A stretch of DNA of 64,000 bases from UMGS902 sp045538895 (GTDB taxonomy: Bacteria > Bacillota > Clostridia > Oscillospirales > CAG-272), in the NCBI GenBank assembly GCA_045538895.1, contig JAZQEH010000089.1, forward strand, positions 1 through 64,000, given 5' to 3'. Shown piece by piece: positions 17,765 to 24,508 of the stretch. The position numbers and the translations under genes are program-made. The notes below the pieces were generated by a model. That model was not told the origin of the DNA and did no database searches. It was given only the letters and a program-made list of their open reading frames with translations. The first letter of the stretch is position 1. Every line of letters begins with the position of its first letter.

Positions 17765-17792
17765 GCTTATGCGAGAAAATCCGTACTGTCAT
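17694..17792 (-). CDS. Tiny open frame in the repeat region
   Basis: 32 codons from ATG 17792, preceded by AAGGAGG at 7-base spacing, ending TAG at 17694-17696. The product begins MTVRIFSHKRDSSDSSVTV and its codons are made partly of the GTGACAG repeats. It may be a leader peptide or the surviving start of a lost replication gene. The ribosome site is good, but the product has no recognised relatives. Confidence 0.3.
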   Translation of the reverse strand: MTVRIFSHKRDSSDSSVTVPNHNCHYENPCGT

Positions 17793-17883
17793 AATGTCCC
17801 TCCTTCATTTTTGAAAAATTGATGTCGAATTGGTTGTCTTTTTAATTGCACATACGGCATCACTCCTTTCATTTGATTTTTTA

Positions 17884-18005
17884 GTCCTCACTATATAGCC
17901 ACGGAAATGGCGAAATTTAAGCCTCCTTGAGAAAATTCTTTCAAAAACCTTTTATTTTTGGTTAATCCTCCTCACTTGTAGCCACGAAAATGGCAAAAAT
18001 TAACC
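17884..18005. repeat. Two imperfect direct repeats containing GCCAc-TGGC hairpins
   Basis: The units centre on GCCACGGAAATGGC (17898-17911) and GCCACGAAAATGGC (17981-17994), 83 bases apart. Each is preceded by a TCCTCACT-like stretch and followed by an AT-rich tract ending in TTTCAAAA. The GCCA/TGGC arms can pair. Confidence 0.65.
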
Positions 18006-18163
18006 CCCTATGATAAAAATTTTTTCAAAATTTTTCCGTTACTCATCTCCCCATGGGTACTGGGAGCACTATTTTGACGAAAATTGCAAAAAAAATAAAG
18101 CCTCACATGCAAAAAGCATGCGAAGCTTTCGATTCTATGAATTCTTATAATACAACGAAACTA

Positions 18164-18391
18164 TTATTCTATCTTACTGCACACATCCTCGCCATAGACG
18201 ATACCGAGCGACGAACCACAATCCCACCGCACATGGATGGTGCCAATATCGTCAACTGCAACTACAGTTCCTTTCGCTCCAGGCGTAAGTGCAGTATTGT
18301 ATGGGTCCCTCATGTGTACAAGTTCTACCCTCGTTCCCACCGTGTACTTTTCTCGCAAGATTCCGAGTGCCAATTTACCGATGTTTACCAT
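18164..18391 (-). CDS. DUF4314-like small protein
   Basis: 75 residues from ATG 18391, preceded by AAGGAGG. The sequence RVELVHMRDPYNTALTPGAK followed by GTVVAVDDIGTIHVRWDCGS matches what I know of DUF4314, an SH3-like beta protein carried by many Firmicute plasmids, phages and integrative elements. The function is unknown. It is the most upstream gene of the mobile element in its transcription direction, and the long repeat region separates it from the capsid gene. Confidence 0.75.
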   Translation of the reverse strand: MVNIGKLALGILREKYTVGTRVELVHMRDPYNTALTPGAKGTVVAVDDIGTIHVRWDCGSSLGIVYGEDVCSKIE

Positions 18392-18810
18392 AACTTTTTC
18401 CTCCTTAGTTTTCGGTACTACATATATCACTCTAAAGAGGAGAAAAGTCAAGTACAAATATCCGATATTGCTTCAAACTGCCATCGAAACATATCAAACT
18501 CATTGATACAGTATTTTCTATGCCGTGTTTGACACTTTGACATTAAAAAATGCATTTTATTGAAAATTAAAATTAAAATAATTCATATATAAGGGTGTAT
18601 TTTTTAATATATATATAAGAGAAAGTGGGAATTTTGCTGTAAAATGTGTAAAATGTAAAGTTGCAAGCGGTATTGTTGGCGAAACAATGCCTTCAGGTTG
18701 TGTTTGATACAAGAATAACCATTTTTTATATTTGAGAAATTGGGGATTGCCGTGGGTGATTTTATAGATACCAGTATTCCAATAGTACTAAAAATATATT
18801 GAATTTAAGT

Positions 18811-18837
18811 AATTGCACCCATAAAAAAACGATTACT
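18811..18837. repeat. Left direct repeat flanking the defence island
   Basis: TTGCACCCATAAAAAAACG followed by ATTACT. Related copies lie at 22638-22664 and 22668-22684 on the far side of the restriction-modification/AbiH genes, in the same orientation. Confidence 0.6.
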
Positions 18838-18907
18838 AAGCAAGAGATTATAGATGCTCTGTTATTCGCAAGTGTAGTGAAGGAAATACTTAATATATAA
18901 AAATGTA

Positions 18908-18951
18908 TCCCGCTTTAGACACAATAACACATGGGTTCTAAGGCGGGATTA
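18908..18951 (-). terminator. Terminator of the DNA methyltransferase gene
   Basis: Arms TCCCGCTTTAGAC and GGTTCTAAGGCGGGA pair imperfectly around a 13-base loop. On the minus strand the hairpin follows the methyltransferase stop and leads into an A/T-rich tail. Confidence 0.6.
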
Positions 18952-18968
18952 TCTTTAAAAATATGGAT

Positions 18969-20123
18969 TTATTGCGCTACAGTCCGGTAGTCAATAAGCA
19001 GAGAAACCGCTTTCTTCATTTGCGAACGCACAGAGGAAGAAATTGATTTGAACTGAGGAGAACTTTCTAATTGATACATATAGAATGTATCGGGAGCATC
19101 ACTTATTTGAACAATTGAATTTGCTCTACGAATACGTGATATTACATCCTTAGCAGACCTCTCGGTATAACTATGCGTATTTATAAGCCAAGCAATAAGT
19201 TTGTCGTTGTCAACATAAACTTGTGCCTCGCGACTATTAATGAATTGCTTTAATATGGTTGCAACAAATTCGGCAAGTTTAACCGGAACTGCATTGCCTA
19301 TCATCTGCTCCATGTCTGTTTTGTTTCCTAACCACTTGTATTCGGGAGGAAAAGTCTGAATCAAAGAGCGTTCTATTGTGGTAAGTGCGCGTATGGAATC
19401 GTTTAACGGGCAGGCATCGTTAGGGTTGCCTGGATAGCCTTTCGGTACGGGGCGATTTACACCTCGCATAGTAGGTGCAGGCTCGTCTATAGAAAAGATG
19501 GCTCGTCTACTGTAGTTGCGAGGATGACGATAATAGTATTCAAAATCAAGTCCATCTCCGAAATAGTCACGTAATGTTGTTTCGTGATTTGATATTCTTT
19601 CTAATAGCATGCTGGAGAGAAATCCATCAGGTTGGTTCATAGCACCGATGCAAAAAAAGCGTTTTCTTTTTTGTGGAATACCGCATTTGGATGCGTCTAA
19701 TACAATTTCGGTAAGACCATATCCTGCAGATTTGAAAATTTCTCGTGCTTTTGTATAAGCGTTACTTTTTTGTGCTCTATCGACATTTTCCATAATGAAA
19801 TATGTAGGAGCAATGTTTTTGACAATATCGGCGTAGGCTTCGGTCAGACTTGCTCTGCCGCCTTCGATTCTTTTGCCTGCGTGCGAAAAGTCTTGGCAGG
19901 GGGGACCGCCGATTATGATATCTGGGGCGAGTTTTTTTATTGATGTTACCGCATTGTCTACCGCAGAAAGGTCTTCTCTGAACAATGGATGATTGAAATT
20001 GTTTTCGTAGCATTTTGCGGCGGCTTCCCATAACTCGTATGCCCCGACAATGTTAAATCCGGCATTTTGGAATCCTAAAGACATTCCACCGCAACCGCAA
20101 AACAAATCAACAATTTTTTTCAT
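18969..20123 (-). CDS. DNA (cytosine-5) methyltransferase
   Basis: 384 residues from ATG 20123; the frame extends 8 codons further without a better site. All signature motifs are present: I (DLFCGCGGMSLGF, residues ~5-17), IV (GGPPCQDFSHAGKR, catalytic Cys76), VI (ENVDR), VIII (CGIPQKRKRFF) and X (GNAVP). It transfers a methyl group from SAM to C5 of cytosine in its target. It is divergent from a HindVP-type endonuclease, so it is the protective half of a type II system with predicted target GRCGYC. Its promoter's -35 box lies inside a GACGTC palindrome. Confidence 0.93.
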   Translation of the reverse strand: MKKIVDLFCGCGGMSLGFQNAGFNIVGAYELWEAAAKCYENNFNHPLFREDLSAVDNAVTSIKKLAPDIIIGGPPCQDFSHAGKRIEGGRASLTEAYADIVKNIAPTYFIMENVDRAQKSNAYTKAREIFKSAGYGLTEIVLDASKCGIPQKRKRFFCIGAMNQPDGFLSSMLLERISNHETTLRDYFGDGLDFEYYYRHPRNYSRRAIFSIDEPAPTMRGVNRPVPKGYPGNPNDACPLNDSIRALTTIERSLIQTFPPEYKWLGNKTDMEQMIGNAVPVKLAEFVATILKQFINSREAQVYVDNDKLIAWLINTHSYTERSAKDVISRIRRANSIVQISDAPDTFYMYQLESSPQFKSISSSVRSQMKKAVSLLIDYRTVAQ

Positions 20124-20158
20124 TTTTTGATTACCTCTATACAACAATGTAAAAATGT

Positions 20159-20220
20159 GTTATAATACGAAAGTATTATAACTCGTTTTCTTCTTGACGT
20201 CAAGATGTTGACGTCAACAT
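20159..20220. promoter_or_regulatory. Divergent promoter/operator of the restriction-modification pair
   Basis: A perfect 10-bp inverted repeat GTTATAATAC/GTATTATAAC (20159-20182) places a TATAAT box on each strand. For the methyltransferase (minus), TATAAT (20180-20175) is 17 bp from TTGACG (20203-20198), a consensus promoter. That -35 lies inside the palindrome CTTGACGTCAAG (20193-20204). A second, 16-bp palindrome ATGTTGACGTCAACAT (20205-20220) follows directly. Both contain GACGTC, which fits the GRCGYC target expected of this enzyme family. Confidence 0.8.
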
Positions 20221-20257
20221 TGTTGTGTGTTTGCGAAAAAATAGGAGGTTAATCGAC

Positions 20258-21316
20258 ATGCCTAATGGCTTATTTGGTATTCATCATTCTAATAGGACTG
20301 AAAATGATCATTGGGGCAAAAATTGCTTCAATTCCAGTTTCCCCGCATCGGTAGCAAGTTATATGTTTGATAAGAATATTACGGCTATTTACATAAAGGT
20401 TGATGTAGTCGATGGCGAGTTAAAAATTGTTCCTACTGAAATTCCGATTAGAGAGGTATTTAATGCCGGTGCAAGGAATTTAGAGGATTTGTATTTTAGC
20501 TTTGAATCTGTGTTTCAGCCGTATCAGCAGTATTCATTTGATACCATCGATGGCATTGATTTGGTAATAAAAGACACTGATGGAAACTATCTTGCTCCCC
20601 TTGAAGTAAAATTGACTGTTTTGCCAACTTCCCAAACGAGCACGCAGACGGAAGATAAATGGGGTTCGGAAATTGTAGTAAGATCTGCAACAACCTCTTA
20701 CTGTGCATTGGGAATGTTTGATGCCGTTAAACATGACGACCGTGCTATTCGAGAGATTTTTGAAGAAGCTTGTTCCTCGATACAGATGTGGGATAATAAT
20801 TATGAAATGACACATAAGTTGCCGCAACTGATTGATGCTATTAACACATTTGAAAAGCAATATTATACATATCAAAAACCATTATTAATGCAAACTCTTT
20901 GGAAAACGCAAGGGCAATCGCCGGTATTAGCTGACCAGGCATTTGATATTGTTGTTTGGAGCGATTATGCTTTTTCACGGTTGTTTATCGATGGCTCGGA
21001 GCAACCCTCAGATACAATGAAGCGAGGCATGAGAGCTACTGCGAGATTGGCGAGATGTTTATGGGAACTGAGCAAATCCGGAAAGATTCGTGTTGCTGAC
21101 ATTTACAGACAGATGGCCTTTGATAACCAGACTGATAAAGAATTTGCGATAGGCGGCTCGTTGTGGCGTAAGTATGTTACTACCGACAGAATAGTTAATC
21201 TTGCATTGAATAAGAATGTTATTGACGAGATTATCGAGCCTGGATATATAGAAAGACTACGCCCTGAACGTCGTTTTGACCAAACGCTATATTTTACAGT
21301 TCGGGTAAATGATTAG
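20258..21316 (+). CDS. Type II restriction endonuclease, HindVP/HgiDI family
   Basis: 352 residues from ATG 20258, which has TAGGAGG upstream; the longer frame start at 20225 lacks one. The N-terminus (GIHHSNR ... WGKNCFNSSFPASVASYM) and the phrase LEVKLTVLP match the HindVP/HgiDI/BsaHI family as I know it. The PD-(D/E)xK-type active site is Asp101 ... Glu116-x-Lys118. Family members cleave GRCGYC. It is divergent from the C5 methyltransferase. The 134-base interval between the two starts contains two GACGTC palindromes, suggesting control by methylation or by protein binding. Confidence 0.85.
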   Translation: MPNGLFGIHHSNRTENDHWGKNCFNSSFPASVASYMFDKNITAIYIKVDVVDGELKIVPTEIPIREVFNAGARNLEDLYFSFESVFQPYQQYSFDTIDGIDLVIKDTDGNYLAPLEVKLTVLPTSQTSTQTEDKWGSEIVVRSATTSYCALGMFDAVKHDDRAIREIFEEACSSIQMWDNNYEMTHKLPQLIDAINTFEKQYYTYQKPLLMQTLWKTQGQSPVLADQAFDIVVWSDYAFSRLFIDGSEQPSDTMKRGMRATARLARCLWELSKSGKIRVADIYRQMAFDNQTDKEFAIGGSLWRKYVTTDRIVNLALNKNVIDEIIEPGYIERLRPERRFDQTLYFTVRVND

Positions 21317-21393
21317 AATAGCTTGTAAGGGATGGCAGTGAGTGAGATTATCCTTCCGTGTAATAAAACTTACTTTGCGTTATTGATTTACGT

Positions 21394-21430
21394 AAAATAG
21401 CACTTGCAAAACAAATGCAAGTGCTATTTT
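21394..21430. terminator. Bidirectional terminator between endonuclease and abiH
   Basis: A 15-bp perfect stem AAAATAGCACTTGCA / TGCAAGTGCTATTTT with a 7-nt loop and T/A-rich flanks on both sides, between convergent genes. The arms are the same as the terminators at 953 and 12593. Confidence 0.8.
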
Positions 21431-21439
21431 TATAGAGGT

Positions 21440-22414
21440 TTAATAATAAACGGTTTTAATGTTTTGGCAATAAGGGATAAAAAAATTTTCTTTCTTTTGA
21501 AATTCGTCCTCTTGTTCTCCTCGGTAACGAAAAATAACAACTTCCTTTAGGTGGCGGCAGCAAGAAAGGATATCAGCTAAGAATTTCTTGTCAGCTTCTA
21601 TTCCATGACCCAATACTACTATTGTTTGTATTTGAGAATAATCAATATCAGGAATTGGGTGTACTCGATATTGTTTTACGAATTTGTCTATTAGTTTATA
21701 AAAGGGAATAATCTTTTTCATTTCGTTTTCGAGACCTCTACCGGAGTTTTCCCAGTGCTGATAATTTTCCAAACTTGAAACAAGTGTTTTGTATTTGTCA
21801 CTATCAGGTGTTAGTTTGAATTTTTTTGATAGAAATCTTCGAAATTCAAGAGCCTCTCTGCAGATTGTTTTTGACCAACGCATATCTTCGTATTGGGCTA
21901 AACATGCCTCGTCGCGATAATCATATCCAAGGAGAATATCTCTTTCTTTAAGAGAGCCATGCACATAGAATATGTGTGGCGTGTACGATTCGGCAGTTTG
22001 GGTGTAATTGAAGTTGATAGCGAAAGAATTGATATTAAGGTATTGTTCGATTGCGTATTTTTTAATTATTGGTTTTTTCGATGTTTCGGATTCAAGATAT
22101 TCAATAAGAAGAGTATGTATTTCTTTAAAAGTGGTTTCGAGGGTTTTTACCTTTTTTCTATTGCTTTCATAGTCGCATTCTTCCGTCATAGATTGATGAA
22201 ACATTTTTTCGGAGAGGATGTTAATATTCTCCTCGAACAAAAACCATGTGCAGATTGCATCTACATCATCGCAAAACGATTTGAATTCATCTAAACATGG
22301 GGCATTTACATTTTTTGAAAAACTATTATAGTCCGTGTTGTATCCGTGTGCCAAGTCAAATCCATTTCCTATTATGGCGAGCGTGTGAAATTTTTTTCTT
22401 TTATATCTAAACAT
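21440..22414 (-). CDS. abiH: Abortive infection protein, AbiH family
   Basis: 324 residues, ATG 22414 with AAAGGGGG upstream. The start LAIIGNGFDLAHGYNTDYNS is the AbiH hallmark. Other supporting pieces are FAINFNYT, FYVHGSL and VLGHGIEAD, consistent with a Rossmann-like nucleotide-binding fold. AbiH was first described as a lactococcal phage-exclusion protein; its mechanism is unclear. It lies beside a restriction-modification pair, so the two together form a small phage-defence island. The opposite orientation and the shared bidirectional terminator indicate independent expression. Confidence 0.85.
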   Translation of the reverse strand: MFRYKRKKFHTLAIIGNGFDLAHGYNTDYNSFSKNVNAPCLDEFKSFCDDVDAICTWFLFEENINILSEKMFHQSMTEECDYESNRKKVKTLETTFKEIHTLLIEYLESETSKKPIIKKYAIEQYLNINSFAINFNYTQTAESYTPHIFYVHGSLKERDILLGYDYRDEACLAQYEDMRWSKTICREALEFRRFLSKKFKLTPDSDKYKTLVSSLENYQHWENSGRGLENEMKKIIPFYKLIDKFVKQYRVHPIPDIDYSQIQTIVVLGHGIEADKKFLADILSCCRHLKEVVIFRYRGEQEDEFQKKENFFIPYCQNIKTVYY

Positions 22415-22637
22415 ACATTTACCCCCTTTGATTCATAAAATTGCTTGAACTTTTCTTGTACATTTTAACACGGAATTATAAATAATACAATATTGCTACT
22501 GCCTTTTGCGCCCTATCCTTGTTACGGGGTGCAAAAAAGACATATAAAACAAAAATGATGTTTTTGTCGATATTCGAAAAAACAGGTGAGCACGGAGCCG
22601 TGATTCCTTTTGTTTTGATAATGTGGTCAAAAGACAA

Positions 22638-22684
22638 TTTGCACTCTATAAAAAAACGGTTACTATTATAAAAAAACGATTACT
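22638..22684. repeat. Right direct repeats flanking the defence island (two tandem copies)
   Basis: TTTGCACTCT precedes ATAAAAAAACGGTTACT (22648-22664), then TAT, then ATAAAAAAACGATTACT (22668-22684). The second copy is identical over 17 bases to the left repeat at 18821-18837. Confidence 0.6.
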
Positions 22685-22833
22685 CACAAGAGCAGGGTAA
22701 AAGCGCAAAAAACAATAAAAAAAGCAGCATTTCACTCGTGAAAAATGGTATTCTCACAGAGTGCCGTGCTGCTTTTATATTTTGAAAAAACTCGCAAAGC
22801 CTTATGTCACAAGGGTTTGCGGACAAAAAGCAA

Positions 22834-22866
22834 AAGCACGCTAATTCTATCAAAATTAGCGTGCTT
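22834..22866 (-). terminator. Terminator of tRNA-Pro
   Basis: A 13-bp perfect stem AAGCACGCTAATT / AATTAGCGTGCTT, followed on the minus strand by TTTTGC, directly 3' of the tRNA. Confidence 0.8.
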
Positions 22867-22869
22867 ATC

Positions 22870-22946
22870 TGGTCGGGGTGACGGGATTCGAACACGCGAC
22901 CTCTGCGTCCCGAACGCAGCGCTCTACCAAACTGAGCCACACCCCG
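22870..22946 (-). tRNA. tRNA-Pro (anticodon CGG), CCA encoded
   Basis: 77 bases on the minus strand. The acceptor stem CGGGGTG/CACCCCG has 7 pairs, the D-stem is GCTC/GAGC, and the anticodon arm is CTGCG-TTCGGGA-CGCAG with anticodon CGG. The T-loop is TTCGAAT with one imperfect T-stem pair, the discriminator is A, and CCA is encoded. A strong terminator follows. It lies at the right edge of the defence island. Confidence 0.95.
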
Positions 22947-23328
22947 ATAAAAAGCATATTAAATTGTAAAAAGTCAACTTCAAGAACCATGTTCGGGATA
23001 ACGCCCGAACGCAAGCACTCATGGTCTTGCGAGGCAAGCCCTTACAAACTGAGCCACACCGATGAAAACATGATATGCTTCAAACTCAAAATATTATATC
23101 ACAGGGGAAACGGTTTGTCAAGATTTTATTTATTCGTTGAATGTAAAATGTGGTTAATATAAACTATTGTTTGGGGGAACGATGTCAGAACCTGCCCCGG
23201 AAAGGTTCCGACACCTCCAAACCTTTTTTGTAAAAACAAAATATCTGTAGCCACGGCTACTTATTAAATATTTTACAGTTTTTCTTTGGTTCTTTCTTTT
23301 TAAGAAAGAACACCTCCGTTACATTAAT
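22947..23328. other. Intergenic region with tRNA relic and hairpins
   Basis: 382 bases. A tRNA-like fragment lies at 22985-23070. At 23172-23226 an imperfect long hairpin (GTCAGAACCT / AGGTTCCGAC, extended by GGGGG/CCTCC-type pairing) ends in CCAAACCTTTTTT, giving terminator form on the plus strand. There is no gene. Confidence 0.5.
22985..23070 (-). pseudogene. Degenerate tRNA fragment resembling the adjacent tRNA-Pro
   Basis: On the minus strand it begins CGGTGTGGCTCAGTTTGTA, nearly the 5' end of the intact tRNA-Pro (CGGGGTGTGGCTCAGTTTGG). It continues with a stem-loop GCTTGCCTCGCAAG and then GTTCGGGCGTTATCCCGAAC. The acceptor stem has lost two bases and cannot pair, so it is not functional. 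It may be a footprint of past integration at the tRNA, or a decayed duplicate. Confidence 0.5.
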
Positions 23329-23631
23329 TTACATCAACAGCAAAAATGCCAATATCAGCACGATATCTTCGTTTCCTTCTTTATTGATAAGTAGAGCAAT
23401 AAGTCCCATCAGCAGAAAATCGTCTGCATCGAAGCCGCCTTTTTCTCTGTTTCTGAATGCTTCAAGCAGGCAGGAAAGAGGATTTTTTTCTTTTACTTCG
23501 CACCCTCGGCAACCATCCCCCGTCCGCTTTTCCTCTGGCGGCGGAGTAACCGGCAACGTCGGTGGCGGCTTTACGCCTTTATCGTGTGAAAAAGCTACTC
23601 CCCCGTAGTTTTTAGGCACGCTTACATACAT
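23329..23631 (-). CDS. Small protein with hydrophobic tail, unknown
   Basis: 100 residues, ATG 23631, one base after the stop of the upstream gene. A proline-rich middle (PPPTLPVTPPPEEK) and a short CRGCEVKEK segment precede an acidic-hydrophobic tail (DDFLLMGLIALLINKEGNED then ILAFLLLM). Such tails occur in several small clostridial proteins, some of them spore-related, but I cannot assign a function. It is the last gene of a three-gene leftward operon. Confidence 0.6.
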   Translation of the reverse strand: MYVSVPKNYGGVAFSHDKGVKPPPTLPVTPPPEEKRTGDGCRGCEVKEKNPLSCLLEAFRNREKGGFDADDFLLMGLIALLINKEGNEDIVLILAFLLLM

Positions 23632-23632
23632 T

Positions 23633-23968
23633 TTACATCACCCCCGAAAGCAAATCTATCAATGACGTTACTTTCATTATATATTCCATCGCCTCCCGTC
23701 GGTTGTCCGACAAATACGGCTCAAGTGCCTTTAGTAAAGCAATTCTGTTCCCGTTGCTGCGGCTTTTGCCTGTATTAATCGGCAATACGGATTCATTTGT
23801 CTTTTTTTCCTCTCCGCCATTATCTTTTGCCTCTCCCTCACGCATTTCCGCCATAATGGGTCCGAGAGCTTCCATGATTTTAGGCAGTTTTGCGGCGATG
23901 TCGGGGTTGCTAAGCAGCGAGGCAACACCTCCGCCCGAAAGAATATCGTTTAAATTTGGCTCGCTCAT
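23633..23968 (-). CDS. Small helical protein, unknown
   Basis: 111 residues, ATG 23968, overlapping the upstream stop by four bases (ATGA), a mark of translational coupling. The N-terminus (LNDILSGGGVASLLSNPDIA) and C-terminus (ALEPYLSDNRREAMEYIMKV) are helical, joined by a charged linker. There is no signal peptide or transmembrane segment. The middle gene of a compact trio that is probably a conserved clostridial unit; function unknown. Confidence 0.65.
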   Translation of the reverse strand: MSEPNLNDILSGGGVASLLSNPDIAAKLPKIMEALGPIMAEMREGEAKDNGGEEKKTNESVLPINTGKSRSNGNRIALLKALEPYLSDNRREAMEYIMKVTSLIDLLSGVM

Positions 23969-24177
23969 TGCTTTTTATACCCCTCAAAAAGCTTTTTCGC
24001 ACTTTCGATGTCCTTATCTGTTGCACCACGCATGGCAGTCCTTAGCGAATTGAGCGTTTTAGCATCAAGCTCCCCTATATTAATACCGCTCGACAAAGCA
24101 AACATACGTATAGCGGCGGCAAGTGATTTGTCGTCAAGTGCCGCAAGCTGACCGAGTAAATTCTTATCAATATTCAA
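23965..24177 (-). CDS. Small helical protein, unknown (TTG start)
   Basis: 70 residues. The start is TTG 24177, supported by AGGAGGG about seven bases upstream; there is no alternative ATG. The all-helical sequence ends DIESAKKLFEGYKKQ. It is the first gene of the trio. Its upstream region is back-to-back with the promoter of the glycine-riboswitch transcript. Function unknown. Confidence 0.65.
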   Translation of the reverse strand: MNIDKNLLGQLAALDDKSLAAAIRMFALSSGINIGELDAKTLNSLRTAMRGATDKDIESAKKLFEGYKKQ

Positions 24178-24244
24178 AAAAATCCCTCCTTTTTAGTTTT
24201 GTTACCATTATATGCACCCGAAACAAAAAAATTTCAAAAAGCTA

Positions 24245-24273
24245 TTGACTTTGTCGAAATATGGTAGTATAAT
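24245..24273 (+). promoter_or_regulatory. Sigma-A promoter of the riboswitch/symporter transcript
   Basis: TTGACT (24245-24250), a 17-bp spacer, and TATAAT (24268-24273): a near-perfect consensus. The spacer happens to contain TGTCGAA, the Spo0A-box core; that could be chance. Confidence 0.85.
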
Positions 24274-24299
24274 GGCAACAATTTAATACTTCCGTATGA

Positions 24300-24413
24300 C
24301 ACTTGCAGAAGAGAAATCGACTGTGAGCCGACGGAACTTTGGAGAATCCCATTAATTTGGGTGCCGAAGGGGCAAAGCGTTAAACGCCAATCTCTCAGGC
24401 AAAAGGACAAAGC
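24300..24413 (+). promoter_or_regulatory. Glycine riboswitch
   Basis: The conserved glycine aptamer core is present: GGAGAATCCC at 24341-24350, GCCGAAGGGGCAAAGC at 24363-24378, and AATCTCTCAGGCAAAAGGAC at 24389-24408. Only one complete aptamer is recognisable. The ~40 bases before it (around GAGCCGACGGAAC) may be a vestigial second aptamer. It lies between a consensus promoter and an AGCS symporter gene and should tie amino-acid transport to glycine level. Confidence 0.9.
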
Positions 24414-24443
24414 TGATTTTCAAACTATCTTTTTTGTTTTTTT

Positions 24444-24476
24444 ACCGGATTGCGTTTCGCAGTCCGGTTTTATTAT
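24444..24476 (+). terminator. Expression-platform terminator of the glycine riboswitch
   Basis: ACCGGATTGCG / CGCAGTCCGGT around a TTT loop, followed by TTTATTATTTT, between the aptamer and the symporter ribosome site. This is where the riboswitch would decide between termination and read-through. Confidence 0.8.
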
Positions 24477-24508
24477 TTTGTTAAATTTTTTTAAGGAGAG
24501 GTCATATT

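Larger units (their letters stand above)
17243..18163. other. Repeat-rich control region upstream of the capsid gene
   Basis: About 920 bases with no substantial gene. It contains eleven exact copies of the heptamer GTGACAG or its complement between 17477 and 17764, a pair of 83-bp-spaced imperfect direct repeats around 17884-18005, one tiny open frame with a strong ribosome site (17694-17792), and a stretch just before the capsid start (about 17265-17360) that by memory resembles non-coding sequence beside clostridial phage terminase genes. It may be a replication or packaging region, or a decayed replication gene. Confidence 0.5.
12792..18391 (-). mobile_element. Integrated element with twin serine recombinases and a lone HK97 capsid gene
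   Basis: A leftward gene block: DUF4314-like protein, repeat-rich control region, capsid protein, HTH-zinc protein, small SHOCT-like protein and two large serine recombinases. Genes are tightly spaced or overlapping. There is no portal, terminase, prohead protease, tail, lysis or conjugation gene. It could be a decayed prophage, a phage satellite or an integrative mobilizable element. The ends given are outer gene limits; no attachment sites could be identified by eye. Confidence 0.7.
18392..18968. other. AT-rich gap between mobile element and defence island
   Basis: 577 bases without a complete gene. At 18802-18900 a short frame ends with a helical tail KKTITKQEIIDALLFASVVK but has no start or ribosome site, so it looks like a gene fragment. 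The motif ATAAAAAAACGATTACT at 18821-18837 recurs at 22668-22684. A hairpin at 18908-18951 lies just past the methyltransferase stop. Confidence 0.5.
18821..22684. other. Phage-defence island (restriction-modification plus AbiH)
   Basis: Three defence genes lie between direct repeats of ATAAAAAAACGATTACT (18821-18837 and 22668-22684), next to a mobile element on one side and tRNA-Pro on the other. The interval is visibly more AT-rich than the flanking chromosome. No recombinase lies inside it, so it may have arrived as cargo of the serine-recombinase element. Confidence 0.6.
22415..22869. other. Intergenic region between abiH and tRNA-Pro
   Basis: 455 bases. Two copies of the flanking repeat sit at 22648-22664 (ATAAAAAAACGGTTACT) and 22668-22684. 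A long hairpin AAAGCAGCATTTCACTC / GAGTGCCGTGCTGCTTT spans 22721-22776. The tRNA terminator lies at 22834-22866. Open frames here run through the tRNA and are not credible genes. Confidence 0.6.

Noticed and set aside
22680..22940. 86-codon frame running through the tRNA-Pro gene
   Set aside because: It consists of the tRNA, its terminator and flanking hairpins read as protein.
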